Positions 37,901-45,221 of a stretch of 64,000 nucleotides of DNA are shown in pieces. Below the pieces are notes generated by a model. That model was not told the origin of the DNA and did no database searches. It saw only the letters and a list, made by a program, of their open reading frames with translations. Source of the DNA: Roseivirga seohaensis (GTDB lineage Bacteria; Bacteroidota; Bacteroidia; Cytophagales; Cyclobacteriaceae); contig NZ_LRPB01000012.1 in assembly GCF_001592945.1 (NCBI RefSeq), positions 124,001 to 188,000 of the forward strand, given 5' to 3'. Within the stretch, counting starts at the first letter, position 1. Each line of letters opens with the position of its first letter. Made by a program: the position numbers and the translations under genes.

Positions 37901-38031
37901 AAACTATAAGAGATAGTAATAGCCGGCTTTGTATAGCGTGGTGTGAAATTAACATTCAGCTTTGGGATAAAAGCGATGCCGATCATCGCTAGAACCACAA
38001 ATACTATTACCATTCGAAAAGGTCGCTTCAT
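34915..38031 (-). CDS. RND-type efflux permease (solitary)
   Basis: 1038 residues, full RND length. N-terminal TM1 then a large periplasmic domain (about 30-330), TM2-6 (335-470 with GLIVDNAIVMMDHMYRK, the conserved TM4 Asp), a second periplasmic domain (550-860) and TM8-12 (870-1030). Motifs TKPAITISYSLPNSSPDIVE and FEFGxE-like loops fit the AcrB/HAE1-like group. It should drive proton-coupled export from the periplasm. There is no adaptor or outer-membrane channel gene beside it, unlike the second RND system in this window. Confidence 0.9.
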   Translation of the reverse strand: MKRPFRMVIVFVVLAMIGIAFIPKLNVNFTPRYTKPAITISYSLPNSSPDIVERLATSPLENAISQIEGVNKVTSVSRDNSGSIELSFDKGEDMEFRKFEINSLIRNLYKKLPETMSYPRVEQRGGETQNKTESPILLYSINGPYASYKIKKDVDEYILKPLAAINEIQRTELTGANELQITVDFDPLLLMRYGLSKSDIVNSLRLFQDRNYPGMIKNPAGQQFYFRSSSELSSLEDLEQAVISNIEGKELYLKDVAKVYIEEQEARSYTRINGRNAINLQIYAREGVNKIVLAKQIRDRIEELQASMQSDLSIFLEQDDTEFLNEEMDKIYKRTSLSIIILLVFIFLINRNPRYLVTLFMGIAVNLCITAIIIYILDVELHMYSIAGLTISFGLIVDNAIVMMDHMYRKKNRGIFVALLAASLTTIMALLMVLLLPEEDRRNLSDFSIVVAINLAVSLLIALFFTPALYQLLFKKDMEKNRLYSIRQLRRKVKWFRGYTKSIDFMVRYRKAFIVIVILAFGLPVFKMPIQWEGHEWYNKTIGSDKYQDDIRPITDKILGGAMRKFATEVYQGYYYRDVSQTLLTVRATLPTGTTLEDANYVINKVEEFVDGVKGVDKYITRVNNRTGTVQITFEPEYEFSALPYQLKGRLQARSVDLTGVQWVISGVGQGFNIGGERGENQEFGIRMRGYNYDELSAQADILAKKLEDHKRIQEVKTNEQIGYSYGSVKGNEYVLYLDVDRMAKAGINRGAVTNVLTDYTLPDRSEAMANLNNELTPIFIRALNAENFSKYDLMEEALPIDTNRLVKINDYANMVFEESANEIHKEDRQYLRKLGFKYLGSSKFGAEYRDKMIEEMKLIMPVGYQIDTQDNYFRFDKQARQYGLLGYLIIGIFIICAILFENLKQPFYIIVTIPISFIGLFLIFSLFDFSFDQGGYAAFVMLGGLVVNAAIFIVNDLNNTKLKKYNRAVLRAVMGKAQPIMLTILSTCFGLIPFLLEGENEAFWFSLAIGTIGGLMFSTIAVFVCLPVFLTKKVKTV

Positions 38032-38189
38032 CTTGAAAAATAATAAGCTCTTAGATATTCAACTTTAAATAAGTCTTTATTGGGTTGAAATGAAAATAAA
38101 AAACATGATAAATTTAATAAATTTTTAATTAAGGCAAATACAGTCTACTATAAAATTAGGTGTATGACTTTTATTTTAGTTATAACTGC

Positions 38190-38197
38190 TATATTTG
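38190..38197 (+). promoter_or_regulatory. Promoter -7 box of the beta-propeller gene
   Basis: TATATTTG exactly matches TAnnTTTG; a TTTT-like -33 lies 17 bases upstream. The expected leader is under 20 bases. Confidence 0.6.
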
Positions 38198-38220
38198 GTT
38201 TGAACCAATAGTAGTACTGT

Positions 38221-39342
38221 ATGATGCTGAAACTTATATCAAAATTATTGGCAACTAGTTTTATGCTAATGTGCATACTATCCTGTAATTCGGTTAAAGA
38301 TGAAAGCATCATTGTTTTTGGTGAATTAGAACAAGAAGAGTTTAGTGCTTTTTTATCGAGTACAGAACTCGAAGTTATTCCTTTGGCTACTGATGAGATG
38401 GTGATTGGTGGTTTCAGCATGGCGAGAAGTACCGATAATGAATACTTTGTCTTTTCTGGTCAAGAAGGTAAAGTACACCGTTTTGGTAGTTCAGGTAATT
38501 TTATAAATACCATTGGCCAAATAGGAGATGGCCCCACAGAATACAGAAGCCCAGCGGGTTTTGTGCTCTCTAACGATACTTTGGTAATACTTACATATAA
38601 GAAAGGTTCATCCTTATTTTATTATTCAAAACAAGGCGATTTTCTTAAATCCATGGATTTTGAAGAAAGCAGTTATGTGTCTTTTGAGTTGACGGACTAC
38701 GGTTACGTGTTTTCTACAGGAGCCAATAAAGTGTTTGAGAATAAGCACAACTTACATAGCCGGAATTTTAAAGGCGAATTGATCAGTAAGTTCTATCCTA
38801 TTGTTGACAGAGCCATGTTTTCTACAGGAGCTAATAATTTCGGTAGAGGAGAAAATGGCAGTCTTTACTTCGAGCCATTTAATAATCAGGTATATAAAGT
38901 TGAAAAGGATAGCTTGATGCCTACCTATGAATTCGATTTTGGTGATTTCAACCTAAAAGAGAATGCCTTTGATAGCGAGGATCCTTTTGAGAATTTTGAA
39001 AGGATTATGAATAATGGTATGGCCTTTATTCTGGCCTATTCTGAATCAGAAAACTATGCCTACTTCAATATAATGCTTCAGAAAAAAACTGATAAGCCTA
39101 AAGCATTTCATTTATTGTTGAATAAGAAAACAGGCAAATCTAAGCTAATCAAGAGTTTGGAAGAAACTGCTCCGGCCTTTCAGTTTATGGATGGAGATCG
39201 TTTGCTTTTTCTTTTTCATGCGGGTGACATACTAAATTTAGAGAAGGAAAATCCTGGGCTTTTTGGAAAACATCAACAGGTGATCGACAATATTAAATCA
39301 GACGACAATCCAATAATCGTAATTGCTAAAATTGATTTCTGA
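38221..39342 (+). CDS. 6-bladed beta-propeller lipoprotein
   Basis: 373 residues. Lipoprotein signal with LMCILSC (Cys about 21). The rest is repeating blades with the 6-bladed propeller wording: GKVHRFGSSGNFINTIGQIGDGPTEYR, an NHL-like pattern found in many Bacteroidota lipoproteins of unknown role. It presumably sits on the outer membrane. A propeller like this often pairs with a small thioredoxin-like or NVEALA protein; here it overlaps the next gene by one base (TGATG). Confidence 0.82.
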   Translation: MMLKLISKLLATSFMLMCILSCNSVKDESIIVFGELEQEEFSAFLSSTELEVIPLATDEMVIGGFSMARSTDNEYFVFSGQEGKVHRFGSSGNFINTIGQIGDGPTEYRSPAGFVLSNDTLVILTYKKGSSLFYYSKQGDFLKSMDFEESSYVSFELTDYGYVFSTGANKVFENKHNLHSRNFKGELISKFYPIVDRAMFSTGANNFGRGENGSLYFEPFNNQVYKVEKDSLMPTYEFDFGDFNLKENAFDSEDPFENFERIMNNGMAFILAYSESENYAYFNIMLQKKTDKPKAFHLLLNKKTGKSKLIKSLEETAPAFQFMDGDRLLFLFHAGDILNLEKENPGLFGKHQQVIDNIKSDDNPIIVIAKIDF

Positions 39343-39788
39343 TGAAAAAAAGCATGCCCTTGTTTTTTGTAATTGTTGCCTTGATCTTGTCCTGCTCTTC
39401 AGGTCCAAGAAAGCTTGTGCTCCCAAAACTGCCTGTGGTTTCTATTCAACCCGAGGCCGAAAATGAAAAGTCTCCTTTCGAGCTCACTCGAAATACATAT
39501 GTGGCTTACATTTATAAGAAGTGGCAAAAAGATAGACTTTATCAAATCGAGTTGGCAGTGGCTGATTGCATTAAGAAGAATATGGATTACCTTATTTATG
39601 TAGAAGCTGACACAGAAACTGAGGTAAAACAGTGGTTGACAGAGTTAGACTACAAATATTCGGTAGTTGTAGATAAGGAATCTCTTTTTAGAGAAGCCAA
39701 TGGAGAATCTGTAGAAGGATATAATGGCTATATTATAAATAAGGACAGAGATATATTGGGGAGTCCGAGAATTCAATATCGCCAATAA
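39342..39788 (+). CDS. Small lipoprotein, thioredoxin-like without CxxC
   Basis: 148 residues. Lipobox LILSC (Cys18). The part from about residue 50 (TYVAYIYKKWQKDRLYQIELAVADCIKKNMDYLIYVEADTE... YSVVVDKESLFREANG... YIINKDRDILGSP) resembles the fold order of thioredoxin-like/peroxiredoxin-type small lipoproteins of the phylum, including a VxxLxG-P ending, but lacks the redox Cys pair. Family call is tentative. It shares one base with the propeller gene and is clearly cotranscribed. Confidence 0.6.
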   Translation: MKKSMPLFFVIVALILSCSSGPRKLVLPKLPVVSIQPEAENEKSPFELTRNTYVAYIYKKWQKDRLYQIELAVADCIKKNMDYLIYVEADTETEVKQWLTELDYKYSVVVDKESLFREANGESVEGYNGYIINKDRDILGSPRIQYRQ

Positions 39789-39938
39789 GATTATGGTTAG
39801 TTTGAGTAAATACTAAGTAGAATTTTGTAGGTAATTAGGCTTAAGTCGATCTCTATTTGGAATTAATTTTTACCAGAAACTTAAATAACTAGTCAATTAG
39901 TTTTTTGAAATCATATTTTAGCATTATTTTGGACTATT

Positions 39939-41003
39939 ATGAAAAGATTTTTTTTGATATCGACCTGTTTTCTATTGTGTTTAGCTTGTAAAGACCAAAC
40001 CGTAAAGGTTGAAGAGGTAGACCAAGAAGCCTTAAGAAAACAAGTGCAACCTACTGAGGTAAAAGTAGCAACAGCAGAATACAGACCTTTCGAATTTTTA
40101 GTAAGTGCTACTGGTACTATCGAGTCCGACTATGAACTGGAAATTATTTTTGAAACCAGCGGATATTTAAAAGAGCTCAATATTGAAAACGGACAAAGGG
40201 TTAAAAAAGGGCAGGTCATTGGTCAATTGCAAAACGATAAAGAAAAATTTGCCCTAGAAAAAGCTCAGGTAGCCTTTGATAAAGCGTATCTAAATTACCG
40301 TAATGACTCGATTGCAAGAGGTAGCAATATTAACAAGGATGTTACCAATACTTTTGAATTGAACTCTGGAATGAAGGGAGCTAGAATTGATCTACGAGAA
40401 GCCCAAATCAATTTAGAGAACACCATTATTAAGGCACCTTCTGACGGTGTGATTGTTGATTTAGAAACAAAGGAGGGAAGTCTTGTTTCGGCAGGAAAAG
40501 TACTTTGTTCAATTTACAATGATAAAAGCCTTACACTTACCGCCAAGGTTTTAGAGCCCGACTTTGGTTATATAAAACGTGGCCTTGTAGCAGACGTTTA
40601 TCCGCTAGCCCGAAGAGATCAATCTTTTTTGGCCACTGTAAATGAGATCAACCCAAGGGTGAATGAAGAAGGAATGGTTCAGATAGAATTAAAATTGAAC
40701 CAATCAGAAGGACTTTTGCCAGGCATGAGTGCTAGCGCAATTATACGTGTACCTCAAGAATTGCACATTATTGTACCGAGAGAAGCGGTAGTGATTAAGC
40801 AAGGGAAGCCAGTTATTTTTACTGTAGTAAATGGAATGTCTCAGTGGAAATATGTAGAGATAGGACTTGATAACGGAACGGATGTAGAAGTGCTAGACGG
40901 CCTTAAAGAAGGCGACCAAGTGGTACTGACCAACAATATTCAATTAGCGCACGATGCTAAAGTTAGCATTGCCGAAGAAGACCTCACCAACTCTAACCAG
41001 TAA
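39939..41003 (+). CDS. RND efflux periplasmic adaptor (membrane fusion) lipoprotein
   Basis: 354 residues. Lipobox LCLAC (Cys17). Barrel-sandwich/lipoyl half domains flank a coiled-coil hairpin (about 95-145: KFALEKAQVAFDKAYLNYRND), then beta-barrel and membrane-proximal domains (VLEPDFGYIKRGLVADVYPLAR, GMSASAIIRVPQELHIIVPREAVV). It links the RND permease directly downstream (3 bases) to an outer-membrane channel not found here. Confidence 0.92.
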   Translation: MKRFFLISTCFLLCLACKDQTVKVEEVDQEALRKQVQPTEVKVATAEYRPFEFLVSATGTIESDYELEIIFETSGYLKELNIENGQRVKKGQVIGQLQNDKEKFALEKAQVAFDKAYLNYRNDSIARGSNINKDVTNTFELNSGMKGARIDLREAQINLENTIIKAPSDGVIVDLETKEGSLVSAGKVLCSIYNDKSLTLTAKVLEPDFGYIKRGLVADVYPLARRDQSFLATVNEINPRVNEEGMVQIELKLNQSEGLLPGMSASAIIRVPQELHIIVPREAVVIKQGKPVIFTVVNGMSQWKYVEIGLDNGTDVEVLDGLKEGDQVVLTNNIQLAHDAKVSIAEEDLTNSNQ

Positions 41004-41006
41004 GCA

Positions 41007-44000
41007 ATGGTTAAATTTCTGATCAATCGACCTGTTGCGGTATTCCTCAGCTTTATAGGTATTTTATTTTTTAGCTTTTTAGCTTTACAAAGGTTGCCGG
41101 TTTCTTTATTGCCCAATATAGAGGTGCCTGCTATTATAGTTAAGGTAAACTACCCTAATAACCCGCCTAGCATTATTGAGAATAGCATCCTCAGCCCAAT
41201 CCGCACTTCGCTAAACACGCTAAATAACCTAAAGTCGGTTGAAAGTATTGCTAATAGTGAAACTGGAATGCTCAAATTACAATTTGAGTTTGGCACTAGA
41301 ATGGACTTGGCCTACATCGAGATCAATGAAAAGATTGATAGGCTTCAGGAAAATCTGCCGCGTGATATGGATAGGCCGCAAGTGGTACGAATCAATACTT
41401 CAGACATTCCAATTGCTAGAATTCAGGTAATTCCTAAAGAAGGAAGTGACTACACACAAACATCAGAACTAACCGACCGAGTTTTAAAGAAAAGAATAGA
41501 ACAAATCAGTGGAGTGTCCATTGTAGACGTAAATGGTTTTCAAGGTCAGTTTATAAGCATTACCCCAGATTTAGACAAGATAAGAGCCCTTGGTCTTTCT
41601 GAACAACAAATTGATCAGGTTTTACAGGGAGCCAATCGCGATTTAGGTAGACTTTCGGTAAAGGATGGTCAGTATCGATATTTTGTCCGAATTGCTAACC
41701 GCTTAGACAATATTGATGAGATTGAACAACTTCCAATTATCAATAGAGAAGGTGATGTAATTAAGCTAAGTGCAATTGCTGAAGTTAAGTTTCAGTCCGA
41801 TAAAAGGCAGGGCTATCACTTGAGCAATCAAGAAGAGGGCTTGGTGGTAACGGTGCATAAGCAGGCCAAGGCCAAAATGACGGAATTGACACCATTGCTT
41901 TATGAAGCAGTGGAGGAGTTTAAAAAGGATTATCCGCAAACTAACTTTGAACTTACTCAAGATCAATCAATTTTGCTTAATGCTGGAATCGATAACTTAA
42001 AAACCAGCCTTATCTATGGGGGCATCTTCGCCTTTGCTGTACTTTTTCTTTTTATGGGAAATGTGCGCATGCCAATTATGATGGGAATTACACTTCCTAT
42101 TTCACTTCTGATAAGCTTTTTATTCTTCTATGCTTTTGGTCTTTCTGTAAACATTATTTCACTAAGTGGTTTAGCGCTTGGTTTAGGAATGCTGATCGAT
42201 AACTCAATTATTGTGATCGACAACATTACTAGAAAAAGGAAAGATGGGCTGGATATAGTGGAAGCCTGTGTGCAAGGGGTAAATGAAGTAATGACCCCGC
42301 TCATTAGTTCTGTATTGACCACATTGGCAGTATTCGTTCCCTTAGTTTTCCTTAATGGACTCTCGGGTGCGTTGTTTTATGATCAAGCACTTTCCGTAGC
42401 TATCATTCTAGGCACATCTTTAATGGTGGCTTTCGTGCTATTGCCTTTGCTTTATCGTAAGTTTTTTGAAAACCTGAAAAGACCTATTAAGGAAGATAGT
42501 CTGATTTTTAAAGGAATTCTGAAATTGTACAAAGCCATTTTTAGTGTGGTTTGGCGATTTAAAACCATAAGCCTTATTCTACTGATTGCTTTGATTCCTT
42601 TGGCTTATTTTATGATTATTGGCGCTCATAAAGAGGGCTTGCCAGCCATTGAGAAAACAGAAACTTTGGTAACTATTCAATGGAACGAACCCCTTGATGC
42701 TGAAGAAAATAAAAGAAGGGTGTTAGACCTCATAGCTAAAACAGCTGGTTCTACCCCAAGCGAATCAGATATTGGGTTGAAACAATTTTTATTGGCGGAA
42801 CAGAGTAATTCTATTGAAAGTGCTGAAGTGTATTTCAAGTCCGAGTCTACCGAAGCTAAATTAGATTTAGAGCAAAAGCTGACGGCTTTTTTAACGAATA
42901 ATTATAGAAATGCTTCATTCCAGGTAGAGGATGCTCCAAACGCTTTCGATCAAATTTTTAGCTCAGATCAAAAATTCTTTATTGTAAAATGGAAGCAGCT
43001 TTCTGGTAATCAACGCCTTGACGAAGGAATGCTTGCTAAGCTTGAAAACGATGTGGCAGAAATTGTAAATGAGCCACCGCGCCCAGGGAATGGTTTTCAG
43101 TTTGGTGAGTCTATGGAAGCCGTGATTGATAATAAAGCTTTGTCTTTTTATGGTATTTCAGAAAACGCCATGAAAGATGCGCTTTCAAAAGCATTAGATG
43201 GTTATATGGTTACTGAAATCAGACGTTTTGGTGAGGTGACACCCATTTGGATTCAACGCGGATCAGAGGATTTTAGAAGTAAGCTAAATGGCATATCCGT
43301 ACAAGGAAGAAGAAATCAATCGTATCCGCTTTCGAGCTTTGTTAAATTCGAATACATTAAAGACATCAAAGCTGTAACCGCTGATAAAACGGGAATTTAT
43401 CAGAGTTTAGAATGGGAAAACCTTGATGACGCTTCTATAGAAAAACTACAAGCGCAATTGCCGGCAAAGGCAGCTCAATACGGTCTGTCTGTCGATTTTG
43501 ATGGCGCTTATTTTCAAGGGCGTGAAAACCTTCAGCAGTTGATTTTCATTTTAATGATCTCTGTACTTCTGCTCTATTTCATTTTGGCCGCTCAGTTCGA
43601 ATCATTAGTTCAGCCTTTAATTGTCATTTTCACTTTACCGCTTGGGGTGTCAGGTGCGCTTTTGGTATTAATGATTTCTGGAGGAACGCTCAATGTAATG
43701 TCGGCCATTGGTATAATTGTAATGCTAGGAATTATGGTGAACGATGCCATTCTAAAAATTGATACCATAAACAGGTTAAGGGAAGAATTTTCGTTGAGTG
43801 ATTCTACAAATACCAAACGCCAAATATTACAGAATGCCATAGCAAAAACTGGTCAAATAAGGCTCAAACCTATATTAATGACCTCGATTACAACCATTTT
43901 AGCATTATTGCCAGTTGTCTTTTCAAGCGGAATTGGTGCAGACTTGCAAAGACCGCTAGTTTACACGGTTATAGGCGGTTTGACCATAGGTACTTTTACC

Positions 44001-44054
44001 GCTCTGTTTTTTGTTCCGTTGTCTTACTGGGTAATTAGTAAGAAAAGGGATTGA
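41007..44054 (+). CDS. RND-type efflux permease
   Basis: 1015 residues. Twelve TM helices with two large periplasmic loops; TM4 GLGMLIDNSIIVIDNITRKRKDG carries the conserved Asp; EVPAIIVKVNYPNNPPSIIE at the N-terminus and the FTLPLGVSGALLVLMISGGTLNVMSAIGIIVMLGIMVNDAI C-half confirm the family. Translation is probably coupled to the adaptor gene. Together they form an efflux pump needing a TolC-like channel from elsewhere. Substrate class (drug or metal) cannot be decided. Confidence 0.93.
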   Translation: MVKFLINRPVAVFLSFIGILFFSFLALQRLPVSLLPNIEVPAIIVKVNYPNNPPSIIENSILSPIRTSLNTLNNLKSVESIANSETGMLKLQFEFGTRMDLAYIEINEKIDRLQENLPRDMDRPQVVRINTSDIPIARIQVIPKEGSDYTQTSELTDRVLKKRIEQISGVSIVDVNGFQGQFISITPDLDKIRALGLSEQQIDQVLQGANRDLGRLSVKDGQYRYFVRIANRLDNIDEIEQLPIINREGDVIKLSAIAEVKFQSDKRQGYHLSNQEEGLVVTVHKQAKAKMTELTPLLYEAVEEFKKDYPQTNFELTQDQSILLNAGIDNLKTSLIYGGIFAFAVLFLFMGNVRMPIMMGITLPISLLISFLFFYAFGLSVNIISLSGLALGLGMLIDNSIIVIDNITRKRKDGLDIVEACVQGVNEVMTPLISSVLTTLAVFVPLVFLNGLSGALFYDQALSVAIILGTSLMVAFVLLPLLYRKFFENLKRPIKEDSLIFKGILKLYKAIFSVVWRFKTISLILLIALIPLAYFMIIGAHKEGLPAIEKTETLVTIQWNEPLDAEENKRRVLDLIAKTAGSTPSESDIGLKQFLLAEQSNSIESAEVYFKSESTEAKLDLEQKLTAFLTNNYRNASFQVEDAPNAFDQIFSSDQKFFIVKWKQLSGNQRLDEGMLAKLENDVAEIVNEPPRPGNGFQFGESMEAVIDNKALSFYGISENAMKDALSKALDGYMVTEIRRFGEVTPIWIQRGSEDFRSKLNGISVQGRRNQSYPLSSFVKFEYIKDIKAVTADKTGIYQSLEWENLDDASIEKLQAQLPAKAAQYGLSVDFDGAYFQGRENLQQLIFILMISVLLLYFILAAQFESLVQPLIVIFTLPLGVSGALLVLMISGGTLNVMSAIGIIVMLGIMVNDAILKIDTINRLREEFSLSDSTNTKRQILQNAIAKTGQIRLKPILMTSITTILALLPVVFSSGIGADLQRPLVYTVIGGLTIGTFTALFFVPLSYWVISKKRD

Positions 44055-44516
44055 ATTTTCGGTAAAAGCAGATGGGCATTGAACAGCGTTTTTATAACAA
44101 ATGCTTTAATGCTACCCACTTTTATTCGGTACTAATTTTTGAGTTAGAACATTACTTTCCAGTTCCTTCAATCCATGACCATCAATTGCAGGGTAAAACA
44201 TTGCTAATTTTAAGTTGTAACCTATCCAATATTTAGCGTTTTGCTTTTATCTATCTAGGAATTCAAAGTTTGTAAAAAGACAGATATGGCCGATCATGGA
44301 AAATTGTACCCATCTAACACAACCTATTCAGGGTCAGGGGTGTCTTGATTGTTGAACAACAGATACCAGTAAGTAATTAATTAATAGAGCCCTCATAAAT
44401 ATACTTGCAATTGATCTTATATCTTTTATATATTTGACGGCACTATTCTGAATTTTGATTATTTGAACTATAAATGTTAAAATACAAATAGCTGTCATTT
44501 CTTTTTTTCTTACATT
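44055..44516. other. 462-base intergenic region with an operon promoter
   Basis: No supported gene. It holds a promoter (44405-44436) for the following operon and an 11-base palindrome TTGTTGAACAA near 44350. A 19-codon frame at 44296-44355 is too short to support. Confidence 0.6.
44405..44436 (+). promoter_or_regulatory. Promoter of the STN-TonB receptor/DUF4249 operon
   Basis: TTG (44405-44407), 21 bases, TATATTTG (44429-44436): a full TTG-N-TAnnTTTG promoter. The start codon of the first gene is about 80 bases downstream. Confidence 0.7.
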
Positions 44517-45221
44517 ATGATTCGACTTTCTCTTATAACCCTCCTTATACTTATTCAAATTAAGGTGTATGGACAACAATACAACCTAAAGGATTTTAAC
44601 CTAGAAGGAGATATTAACACGTGGTACAGTGCACGTTTCGATTCGGTAAATATTAAACCGATGACAGGAGTGCTCGCAAGCTTGGCTTCACAAAGGCCAA
44701 AGGTCAATGCTTTTTTTACAGAGAATACGCTGGACTGGATGAAGGCCAGCATTATGTATGATAATCAGCGCTACGATAATGTTCGCATTAAGTATGATAT
44801 AGAGCAGCAGCTTGCTTACATCTCGCACCCTTTGAATAAGCAAACCATTACCCTAGATCAACAACTGGTTAATTGGTTTAGAACTCCTGCCGGAATATTC
44901 AAACCAAAGAATGAAGCAACAGGCTACTACCTGATAATCTTTGAGGGAGAACAGCTTTCACTAGTTAAAGAAAGCTCCAAACGGCTGGTTATCCAAAATC
45001 GTGAGTTTGACTATGCACGTACGGATGAACTCTTTTTATTGACAAATAATGAGAAGGTGCGCATCAAGAATAGAAAGTCTTATCTAAAACAATTCCCAAC
45101 ACACAAAAAGGAAATAAAAAAGTTTATGCGATCTCAAGAATCTCGTGAAATAAATAGAATGGGTAAGGAAAGTTTCCTGATCCACTTGGCTAAGTACTGT
45201 GATAACCTTTCTATCCAATGA
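44517..45221 (+). CDS. Secreted protein, unknown, first gene of the TonB/DUF4249 operon
   Basis: 234 residues with a signal peptide (ILIQIKVYGQQ cleavage region). Basic C-terminal half ending in a helical segment (RSQESREINRMGKESFLIHLAKYCDNL). No family recognised; a pattern of mixed strands and lysine-rich helices. Its last codons overlap the next gene's ATG (ATGA), so it is an integral member of the operon, perhaps a periplasmic partner of the receptor. Confidence 0.7.
   Translation: MIRLSLITLLILIQIKVYGQQYNLKDFNLEGDINTWYSARFDSVNIKPMTGVLASLASQRPKVNAFFTENTLDWMKASIMYDNQRYDNVRIKYDIEQQLAYISHPLNKQTITLDQQLVNWFRTPAGIFKPKNEATGYYLIIFEGEQLSLVKESSKRLVIQNREFDYARTDELFLLTNNEKVRIKNRKSYLKQFPTHKKEIKKFMRSQESREINRMGKESFLIHLAKYCDNLSIQ

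Noticed and set aside
39901-39932. TTTG-N17-TATTTTGG ahead of the RND adaptor gene as a promoter
   Set aside because: The -7 box departs from TAnnTTTG by one base and spacing is at the short limit; too weak to list.
44296-44355. A 19-codon frame with a CxHL...GCLDC pattern, resembling the start of a UBP-type zinc finger
   Set aside because: Too short and not followed by the rest of the domain; treated as chance or a relic.
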